Below the pieces are notes generated by a model. The model saw only the letters and a program-made list of their open reading frames with translations. It ran no database searches and was not told the origin of the DNA. From Xiphydria camelus (lineage: Eukaryota; Arthropoda; Insecta; Hymenoptera; Xiphydriidae), in the NCBI GenBank assembly GCA_963678675.1, contig OY783198.1, positions 19,950,684-20,014,683 of the forward strand: a stretch of 64,000 nt of DNA. The letters run 5' to 3'. The position numbers were made by a program, and so were the translations under genes. Within the stretch, counting starts at the first letter, position 1; each line of letters opens with the position of its first letter. Positions 35,697 through 44,670 of this stretch are shown one piece after another.

Positions 35697-37540
35697 TCAA
35701 TCAAGCTCTTGCACGACGTGAGAAGTTGAGGCTGCGTTTCGCTGTTCCTCGTCCGATTCTTCGTCGTCCAAACCATTGAAAAACGATTGCAAAAGAGAAC
35801 CGAAAATTCCTTGATTACGGGGCCGCGGTGGTGGTACATTGAAAAAGAGCTGGCCTATTTTGTCCAAGTACTGCCTGTAGCATGGGTCTCGGTTTAAACT
35901 CAGCTGGTATTGCTCACAAAGAACTGTAAACATAGCTAGTTTGCCACTGCAATGAAGAGCGATACACGTCAATCGTTAATCAATCGAGCATAGAAAAGTG
36001 CTCGTACAGCATTTCCTGACTCTTTGTATTCTAGAGCCATATTTATTTTACTCACGTTTCGATAGTTTTGAATAAGAAAAATAAAAAATTCAGCAGAGGT
36101 AGATAGTACGGTGGCCCGTTATTTAATTTTGGATGGTCTGAGATATAAGTTTTAAAGGTGGCTTCCGCCGTTTCTTTCTTCTGTAAGCACAGATATCTGC
36201 AGAGAATGAGGATTTGATGATAGAAGAATAGAGATGATAATCCCTGTTGAAAATAGTAAATAAGAATAGAATACACTCACTGCAAAACTGCTTGGGCAAT
36301 GAAAATATCTATTTCATTGGAATATCCGCGTTCTTGGTGGAGTTCGACTAGCATGGCAGCACATCCAATGCCGTCTCTGCTGTGCAAGAAATGTTGTCTT
36401 GCCAATATATAATTCTTTTCTGCAAAGAGAACAAAATATAGAAATGGAGTAAAAGTCAGATATATCGCAGCAGTTATTCCCAGCGGGTTGAAGTAATCAC
36501 CTTTTTTCCAAAAGACATAGGCCACTTTTTGATGTAGATCTGGGTGACCGGTTTTGTAATCCGTACCCTTTGTGCTCCATCGGAGAGCGTTGTCTAGAAA
36601 GACTTCCCTCTCTGGTAAAGTGGAGCTCATTGCCACAAAAAGATGTCTTATTTTTTGAAAGATATCTTCGGAGGGTTCTGTTTCTGATTTTACTAAGACA
36701 GTGATAAATAAAATTCCAAGGTCGGAACCGCTAGTTTGCTGCAACAAAAGTTACTTTGAAACACTTATCATAGCAACTATCTGATATTAAAATTGAATTA
36801 ATATCTCGTTCAATTTTTTTCTTTTCTGTGTTAAATTACTCTTTATTTGAATGAATAACATTTACTTTTGACTAAGTCCATCTATAAATAATAGGTATTT
36901 TTTCTACTATGTCATTGTCAGTCGGAGAGTGATAAAAAAAGCATGTTTTTTCCCTATCTCTTGTATAACGATAATTTACAAGTAATATATACAATGGCAA
37001 GTGTAAATATTATCAGTTTCTGGTATACCTATAATCCACACACAATTTATTTACATCTAAATATTTACTTCCCTCCTGATAAATGTAACGTTAGCTAAAT
37101 AAAATGCTTAGTAATATGTGACACGACAAAATTTAAAACGTAAGCTTTAAACGAATACCATATACATAAGATTAAATTCAGAATATTTAGCATTTTTACT
37201 TTAGTCAAAAAAACTCATTACAGTTCCCGAAAATGATTGCATAAGATTTTCTTGAAGATGTTATCACCTGATCGTGGCGGAGTAGAAGACTGGATCCATT
37301 ATAAAGTAATTCCAATAAATCGGAGTATTTTTTCTGTGTGAGATACCTGAAAGGAGAGGTTAGACGTGACGATGAAGTAAAAAAAATTTTATTTCCACTA
37401 TTTTATTAAAGAAGATCGTTGGCTCACCTGAAATACAAAGTTCTGTACATCTGATGAGCCTCGTAGAAATTGCCTGAATTTATACATGCTTCCAATTTCG
37501 CCAAAACTCTTGGCACACCGAGATTATGTCGCGAGGCCAT
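35697..37540 (-). CDS. GET4: Golgi to ER traffic protein 4 homologue
   Basis: Six minus-strand exons join in phase: 37540-37428, 37346-37268, 36738-36501, 36419-36281, 36196-36056 and 35946-35697, encoding 319 residues (human 327). GET4 (TRC35) is a helical-repeat cytosolic protein that works with UBL4A/GET5 and BAG6, handing tail-anchored membrane proteins to the GET3/TRC40 ATPase and sorting mislocalised proteins. Matching segments include [36 protein letters not shown], the hydrophobic [13 protein letters not shown] segment, [14 protein letters not shown] and [15 protein letters not shown], and a short acidic tail ending in LD. The start is the ATG at 37540, which opens [20 protein letters not shown]. 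All introns have GT-AG ends. Confidence 0.95.
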
Positions 37541-38813
37541 ATTTATGCTGCTTAGGGACTTTGTTTATATTTTAAGTTAAATGGTATTTGATTGGTAAGA
37601 CTGCTTATCACTCTTCGATGGGGTTTCTCTTTCGTTTATCTATACGCGGTAACTGACACTGGATACCCGGTACTTTTGGCTTAGGTATATCGGTTAATTA
37701 AACGAAATATTGAACGTTTTAATAGCAAATTAAGCATATTACAAAATGCAAATAAATATTGCGAGGAAAGTACAGTTGAGTTAGCTGTTATTGATAAAAT
37801 ATTTCATTTCTTCCGTACCTCGGGATAATCATGTATGAATGGTAACGTAGTTTGAATGCGCCCGCGGTAAATTAGGAAATCTTGCGCATCCGAATAGTAC
37901 CAACATTTACCGTCGATAGCGCCAGGGTACCGGAAGTTAGTTGCTCGCGCGGTTTCTACAAGGGAAAGTTTTTTCCGCATTTCAGTAGTCTTTATCGTAG
38001 CATAATCGTTGTATCGCAGGTAACATCATCCTGATTGATCTTTTAAACGGGTTAGCATCGCTCCAATCGACTTTGAAAATAGGCAGCATTGCTTCGATCG
38101 AACTTTAGAGAGAAATACGACTTCACGTCCATCGAGCGGGATCGGGTGCGCACAATCATTGTTCGATGACACGAGACGCCATTTTAGTTTTGTGTCTTGT
38201 CGAAACCAGTCGAATTTTGAAACGCGTCGAAATGATCGCGGTCGCGTCGCTCTCGCGTTAATTCGTCAGGAATTTCGTGTGTATAAGGGCGGGAACGAGA
38301 ATTCGGAACAATGAGATTCGCTCGGTCGAGTTGTTGACTGTTTTGCTTTGCCGAAAGTGAGTCTTATCGAGACATTCGTCGGATTCCGTTCTGCTCGTTT
38401 CGGATTTGCGGCAGCGGATCGAGGTTGCAACTACACAGTACAGATGCGAGCCATTTTGGTATCTCGTAGCCGTCCGGTATTTTGGAGGGACAATTCGCCG
38501 TTGGAAAGTGGTTCGTGGTACGTTCAAACGTTAATTCATCTTCGCATCGAACGTAGATTATTCTGGAACGCGTATATTTTCGCGGTATTCGGAAACAAAG
38601 CAAGGGTGCCACTACAAGGCTGCATTCATTGCCGTTATCTTTTCAGGAAACTGAGTAGACAATTCAAGGGCGAACTACTACAAATTTAGAGGAGTAGCGC
38701 AAGAAATGAAGAAGAAAAGGAGGTGGATGAGAGATGCAACGGAACTGCAAGCGTATGGAACGCGCAAGAATCCACCAGACGTCTTCCCATGATGCTGCAG
38801 TGAACGAGATTCG
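37541..38813 (+). promoter_or_regulatory. possible bidirectional promoter and plus-strand noncoding first exon
   Basis: The DNA upstream of GET4 turns CpG-rich from about 37.85 kb. GACGCCATTTTAGTTTTGTG near 38165 resembles a transcription start. The stretch ends in a strong donor on the plus strand, TTCG followed by GTAAGTC at 38814. This fits a 5' UTR exon of a plus-strand gene whose coding part lies beyond the window. Short ORFs here overlap in several frames and are not convincing. Confidence 0.35.
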
Positions 38814-38947
38814 GTAAGTCTCGTCTTTTTCGTATTACATTTTTCGATCGCGGATACCGCGGGATTGCCGGCAATGCAGTTGTGTCGACCCACGGTGATG
38901 GTTTTTTTTACGCACTGCCGGTAATTCGACGAGTATCGAAACCCTCC

Positions 38948-39172
38948 CCAGATAGCAAAGTGGCGCCACCGTGACTGCACACTGCTTTCACGCGGTGTCT
39001 TCGAGTGCATGCACTGGGGTGTCCATCTGTCTGTGCACCGTGAAGCCACGCTGCAGTCACGCAGTGTGAGCACCGAGTGGAAGCACTGTGGCATAACAGG
39101 GTGACTCCACAGTGCTTGTACTGTGAGATGATGGTGTAGACCCAGTGGCTTCGCTGTGAAGTTATCATATGG
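38948..39172. repeat. degenerate CAC-GTG minisatellite, left array
   Basis: About 225 bp of loosely repeated units built on the small palindrome CAC(N)GTG (CACTGTG, CACCGTG, CACGCAGTG) with 4-8 bp between them. It shares the stretch ACCGTGACTGCAC with the array at 42876-43060. Confidence 0.6.
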
Positions 39173-39666
39173 ACTACAGGGATGTATTCTAATAAAATAT
39201 TTATATTAAAAAACAACATTTCTTTTACTATTCCATTTATTAAATGAACATATTGTACAGCTGGAGATCCCAATATTAACATATCAAAATGTATTATCCG
39301 TCAATTCCCGGGAAAATTTATAATTAATTAAAAACTCGAAGTTTTGGCCCTAAGCCACTTTATAGTATAGTCTTATTAGATATTCGCGAAACAATTTATT
39401 AGTGTCAGGATAAAACCGGTACCAATCGATAGGAAAAAATCTCCTGAATGACATATAGAAATGGGTAATCTTCAAATTGACGAGAAATAATGTAATTAAT
39501 TAAAAACTACCTGTCAAAATCACATGCCAACAAATCGCGAAGCTATATTTTTTCTGTAACCAATTTCATAAATAAAAATATCCCAATGTAGAGGAGAAAA
39601 TTCTTTACAAATTTCAAGTCGGAACTTATAGTCTACGATGCACCGTTTTTGTGTAATAAATTATTA

Positions 39667-39835
39667 TACATATCGATACCTTACTTTGAAAACCTCGTAA
39701 GTGCAATTTTGGACAAAAATGCCATTTATAGCTTACTGCGTTAAGATTTAAAATCTGAACACACAGTAAGCTATAAATGACATTTTTGTCAAAAATTGCA
39801 CTTACGAGGTTTTCAAAGTAAGGTATCGATATGTA
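39667..39835. mobile_element. near-perfect foldback hairpin, MITE-like
   Basis: Two 72-bp arms (39667-39738 and 39764-39835) are inverted copies with two mismatches, separated by 25 bp. The outer end is TACATATCGATACC and the inner end is AGCTTACTG. No ORF. A recent foldback MITE is the simplest reading; as RNA it would form a long hairpin. Confidence 0.85.
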
Positions 39836-40165
39836 ATTCAAATTAACTTAAATCGATCAGCTGATCGTTACGCGACGCTCCTTTATTACGCGTGCAACTA
39901 ACGGAGGAAAGCGCGTTCCGCAATCTATTCAAATTTATACTCTTTTTCCTGGGCATCCTAGATTTACTCGATCAAAAAAATGAAGCTACCAATTTGTAGC
40001 GGGGAAAATTTACTATGAAATTGATGCAAGAACCTACTTGACAAAATGCACGGTTAATTTATAATAATTTTTTGAAAGTCCCGGTGTATGAAAGTACAAT
40101 AAGCTGCGCATGGCGCGTTTTACGTGGTCGCCATGAGAACAGCTGATTGGTTGGCGAAATATGCT

Positions 40166-41007
40166 CAGGGGTGCTATTCTCGACGCGTGGGAAATGCTTT
40201 TCGTGGACGAAATATTTTTCGTTAACGGACGTAAAATTTCGTCGATCACTTTCGTTAACGATTCGAATATCCCTTCCAAGATAGATCTCGTCAACGAAAT
40301 TAATTTTCTCACACGAAAAATGTGTTTACATCCTTTATAGCGACGTCTTCTTTTTAGAATCTCGTTTAATCACTTAGCAACGACCCGTCGCATCGGCCCA
40401 CCACCTCGTCATGCAACTCACCGGCATACAAATACCAAACAACATTCGTTGACGAAAACAGCGAGAACGACGAATGACAATTTCGTCAACGAAAAAAGTA
40501 ATTTCGTTAACGAAGGAGTTTCGTATGGGAAAAAATTCCGTGTACAAAATTTCTCAAACGAAATAATAATTCCGTTCACGAAATCGTTTCTGACGTGTCG
40601 AGAATTGCCCCCCAGGGGCAATTGCGTTTTGGTTGAGAAATTTTGTACGCGAAATGTTTTCCCATACGCGCGAAACTCCTTCGCTAACGAAATTACTTTT
40701 TTCGTTGACGAAAGTGTCATTCGTCGTTCTCGCTGTTTTCGTCAACGAATGGGTTTGGTATTTGTCCAAGGCGGTGGGCCGATGCGACGGATCGTTGCTA
40801 AGTGATTAAACGAGATTCTAAAAAGAAGACGTCGCTAAGGGATGTAAACACATTTTTCGTGTGAGAAAATTTATTTCATTGACGAGATCTATCTTGGAAG
40901 GAATTTTCGAATCGTTAACGAAAGTGATCGACGAAACTTTAAATCCGTTAACGAAAAATATCTCGTCCACGAAAAGCATTTCCCACGCGTCGAGAATAGC
41001 TCCCCTG
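40166..41007. mobile_element. 842-bp palindromic foldback element
   Basis: The element runs from CAGGGGTGCTATTCTCGACG to the matching CGAGAATAGCTCCCCTG. It is one long imperfect palindrome centred near 40614 (ATTGCCCCCCAGGGGCAATT), with arms of about 400 bp. Within the arms a short palindromic motif, TTCGTTAACGAA and close variants (TTCGTCAACGAA, TTCGTTGACGAA), recurs many times. Pairs of mirrored ORFs on the two strands reflect the palindrome, not genes. Its right end abuts the decayed kinase sequence. No clear target duplication was found. Confidence 0.8.
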
Positions 41008-42194
41008 AAATTACTTTCGTACACCGTGTTCATTTTCCGCATGTCTCCCTTGAGCTTCTCCATCACCACGAATATCCTCTCCGGCGTCTCGAACATCCTC
41101 TCGAGATTAACGACTCCGCTGTGGGACAGATTCTGCAGGATGGCTACTTCGTTCTTGAGCTGGGCCTTTTGCTCGGTGGTAAAACGCAGCTTGTCGATCA
41201 CCTTTATCGCCATCGCGCGGCCGGTCTTGCGATGAACTCCGCCGTAGATGATATCAAATTAACCCGAGCCAAGAACTTCGTCCGGGAAGATGTGATAGAG
41301 CTGCGACATGTCGGTTACGCGTTCCTCTGGCTCGGTTGTCGACTGCTCCTACCGACCTGTGGAAAACGACGCGTGTTTTTCGGTATAGCGTCGGTACGCG
41401 TTCGCGCGCACACTCGCGAGCTCTGAACGTACTTGCCGATCCGGAGGTGACGGGCATCAATGCCTGCCTGATATTCGTTTTCCAGGTCCTCGCCAAGTGA
41501 GCGCCAACGCCACTTTCCGGCGGTGGAAGCTGACCACTAGCACCTCCATAGAGGGGATCTTCGCCGACGTAGTAATCGACGTTGGCCGTTCTCAATTCGA
41601 AACAATGCATCGTGCCTGGAAGGAGAGAACGCGCGCGTTGTACATCGACTAAACGCGCACAGACAATTTCTAACGATATACATAATTATGTACTCACGAG
41701 AATGTTGTTCCCTGGCGGCGGCGACGACTAGAATTTCAGCCAACGGAATCTCTTTGAAGTACTTGGAACTGCTGTCGCTTTGGAACAGAATTATGGTCTT
41801 TGTGTCCAATCGCCAGTAGTGTCTCTTCCTCTTGAAACACGCGCGCCTTAATGATGGGGGAAGCGAAACCGAATCAGCGCCACGTCGTCAACCTACCATC
41901 GGATCGCGATTCGTCGAGTGCACCATCCATCCTTCCTTCAGGATCTTGGAGCCGCGTCGTTTCATGTGCTTGGCGCTTTGAACTATTCACATTAGCGGTA
42001 TATTGTTACTCGGCGATGAGCTGCACCTGCGTTATCGCGTACGAGGTACCAAGTGTGACGGAGGGAGTGATGGAGAAGAAAAAAAGATAAAGTATCGCAA
42101 GTGTCGAGATACGACGTTGATTGAATAATTACCTCGATGGTCTGGAATTTTGAAATTCGTCGGAAGATGCGTCGTCATGGCACGGAACGAGGTC
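41008..42194 (-). pseudogene. protein kinase D (PRKD) pseudogene fragment with introns
   Basis: Minus-strand exon remnants at 42194-42133, 42026-41897, 41830-41698, 41615-41433 and 41356-41008 match the PKD family in order: a linker (DDASSDEFQNSRPS), the PH domain (GSKILKEGWMVHSTNRD, then [18 protein letters not shown] and [16 protein letters not shown]), and the kinase N-lobe ([41 protein letters not shown]). Splice sites are largely kept, so this is a DNA-level duplicate rather than a retrocopy. Three nonsense codons break it: TGA at 41987-41989 after NNIPLM, TAG at 41349-41351, and TAA at 41259-41261 inside the glycine-rich ATP loop (GSG, stop, F). All are explained by C-to-T changes. The homology stops at the 842-bp palindrome; the kinase C-lobe is absent. 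Confidence 0.88.
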
Positions 42195-42875
42195 CTACGG
42201 AAATATCATACGCCTAAAACGATTCTTAGTGCGCTTTCCTCGTGTTTCCTTGTGTTTATGCGATTAGAGGGGGGATGATGACAGGTTGGCTTATTGTCAC
42301 TTCGCTGTAGACTCCCAGCATAGCTCGGTCGTTCGCAAGGGCCTCTTCGGTGTCCCGGAGCTCCCGAGGCGGTTTCTCGCGAGGGTCGCTCGTCTGGTGT
42401 TCCTCTGCTGGCCTTTGCGGTCTTTCGTCAACCGACGCTATGTAGCGGCGGCCACGATGGCGTTCGTGCCATGAGGGAACTCGATACGACAGACTTCGTA
42501 ATCGTCGAATACTGCTTAAACGCCGGCCTCGCCGCACTTCCATTTCACTTATTCGCACTGCTCCGTGAACACCACCATGCACTTTTTATCGCACTCACTC
42601 GCGAAAAACCCGACTAAGCGATCCGCCACACGTCCGCACTGCTCGACCACCGAACCTTTAAATTATTTAATTACGAACACGCGTGTTCCCTGCGTATTAA
42701 AATGATTGAGTTAACCCCCGTACTAAAATCTTGAAATTTGCGTAAAACTATGTTGGCGTGCCGCGGGAGCTGCGTGTTCCGCAGCGAATTCATTAATTCG
42801 TTAACAATTTTGTGAAGACAGTGAATTTACCGATATTCATGGTCGGTAAATTTACGAAGTGTGCACGTCGAAAAG
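42195..42875. other. unassigned DNA next to the PKD pseudogene
   Basis: A 108-codon minus-strand ORF (42582-42256) is present, but it matches no part of PKD that I can recognise. Another minus-strand frame reads a cysteine-rich stretch (ECDKKCMVVFTEQCE) broken by stops. It could be more pseudogene or chance. Confidence 0.3.
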
Positions 42876-43060
42876 GCACCGTGACTGCACTGAGTGTAAC
42901 CACTGTGTCTTTATCCTGTGAACCACTCCGTGTGCTCACTGTGTAGCCACGGTGCTTTTAGTTTGTGTACGCCACGCGATCACGCCACGGTGAGACCACA
43001 GTGGTGCCACTACGTGGCAGCACTGCGTGCGGCTAGCGTGTGAATCCACGCTTTGCTGTC
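42876..43060. repeat. degenerate CAC-GTG minisatellite, right array
   Basis: A second array of CACTGTG, CACGGTG and CACAGTG units at roughly 11-15 bp spacing. It opens with GGCACCGTGACTGCACTGAG, sharing a 13-mer with the left array at 38948-39172. It ends next to the foldback element at 43069. Confidence 0.6.
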
Positions 43061-43068
43061 GGGGTCAC

Positions 43069-43447
43069 TACCGTATGTATCATGCCAAATTAAACAAGCA
43101 GAATTACCGACATTGCCGAAACGTTACCGACGGTCAAGAATTTTATAGTTAGAGTTGGCTTGAGAAGAGTGCGCTGTGTGTGCTGCGTGAGAACGAAAAG
43201 TGTCAAACGTCTGATTTCCCGATAGCTCTCAATTCGGAAAATCGAAGTATTGAATAATAGGTGAAACACTTCGATCTCTTGAATTAACAGCTATCGGGAA
43301 ATCAGACGTTTGACACTTTTCGCTCTCACGCAGCACACACAGCGCACTCTTCTCAAGCCAACTCTAACTATAAAATTCTTGACCGTCGGTGAAGTTTCGA
43401 CAATGTCGGTATCTCTGCTTGTTTAATTCGGGATGATACATACGGTA
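43069..43447. mobile_element. 379-bp foldback element with long arms
   Basis: Arms of about 159 bp (43069-43227 and 43289-43447) are inverted copies, identical over most of the inner 100 bp. The ends are TACCGTATGTATCAT and ATGATACATACGGTA. A spacer of about 60 bp separates the arms. There is a possible 3-bp CAC flank repeat. No ORF. Confidence 0.85.
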
Positions 43448-43787
43448 CACGAGACTTCCTTTCCGCAGAAGTCTCGTTTATAAGTCGTCAGGTGGCTCGG
43501 GGCGGGAACTCTCGCCATTACGCGACCCGCGGTGGTTATTAAGGCGCAATTCTTTAAATATTGATTGAAAGTAGGCGGGGGAGTAGGGAGAAGCGAAGCG
43601 AGGGGTAGCGCGTGAGCGAGATGAGATGAGAAGGTGGGTGAGAAGGGGAAAACGTCTATTATATATGATGGGCGCGGCCGCTCTCTATGGATTTTTTTCC
43701 CATTATAAATGCACAGGGCAGTTTGCGTATAAATTTTTAATTACGGGCCTGGGCAGGTTATGAAAATTTCAGCTGAGTAAAAAAAAA

Positions 43788-43800
43788 GGGGGGGGGGGGG
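43788..43800. repeat. A/G homopolymer tract
   Basis: A run of A is followed directly by 13 consecutive G residues. Confidence 0.9.
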
Positions 43801-43956
43801 TGTTGTATCTTCCGACTCTTTAGAATTGTATATTGATAATGATTGTACTCTTAGTTCTCCGGACCGAAGCCGGGTCGTGCGATCGTTCGGGAATTGTACG
43901 CGTTTCGCTGTTGTTAATTTTCAAACTTTCTACGGTTCGAAAGGTTATTAATAGGC

Positions 43957-44097
43957 ACACGGAAAAAAATAAATCATAGTATTTACAAAGTTTTTGGTAA
44001 ATTTTGGGACAAGTACAATTTTAGTAAAAATTATAGTAACATTTGTAGAAATTTACCATATATTTTGTAAATGTTACAATATATTTCTCTCCGTGCA
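43957..44097. mobile_element. MITE family A, short copy
   Basis: Begins ACACGGAAAAAAATAAATC, then ATTTACAAAG, and ends CTCTCCGTG. The inner segments (TTTTGGGACAAG, ATTTTAGTAAAAATTA) match the longer copies at 48586-48821 and 61878-62093, so this looks like an internally deleted member. Confidence 0.7.
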
Positions 44098-44210
44098 GTA
44101 CCTATACAATTGTTCAAAGTATCGTCTTATATTTGTAATCTTTCGTCTTACCGAATAACTCGCGATGGCAAAATGCAGTTATTTCAGTTACTGATGTAAA
44201 ATACGTTGAC

Positions 44211-44670
44211 CCCTATTGTGTGTGTGAAAAGATCCCACAAATTCCCATAGACAATTTCTATGGGAATCTGACGTGCTTCAGACACAGCAATTCCAGATAT
44301 CCATTAGAAAAGTTTGAAAAGGACGAATAGGAATGCATTGGATTCTATGTGTATCTGAGATTATGAATAGGGATTTGTGTGTGCCGAATTTTATATGTAT
44401 CCGTAGTAGCAAGTTGAATCTCATAAAGATAATAAAGATTTACACACGCCGTTCTATTTGTAATTACTAATAGAATCTTACAAGATTTTATTTGTTTCTA
44501 TAGATACACACAGAATCCAATACATTCCCATTCATCTCTCTCAGATTTTTATGAGAGGGTATCTGGAATTTCTTTGTTTGAAGTACATCAAGTTCTCATG
44601 GGAATTCTATGGAGATCTTACAAGTTTTCTATGAGAATCCATGAGAATCCATGATACTTTTTCAATAGGG
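44211..44670. mobile_element. foldback element with CCCTATTG ends
   Basis: Ends are CCCTATTG on the left and CAATAGGG on the right. Interior segments pair across the element: AATGCATTGGATTCTATGTG is mirrored by ACACAGAATCCAATACATTC, and ATTCCCATAGA by TCTATGGGAAT. About 460 bp, no ORF. A diverged foldback MITE fits best. Confidence 0.65.

Noticed and set aside
40034..41235. Mirrored ORFs on both strands reading similar proteins
   Set aside because: They are the two arms of the palindromic element, plus the antisense of the PKD remnant, not genes.
42256..42582. Possible further PKD exon or cysteine-rich gene on the minus strand
   Set aside because: Neither the open frame nor the stop-broken cysteine-rich frame aligns with PKD regions I know; too weak to call.
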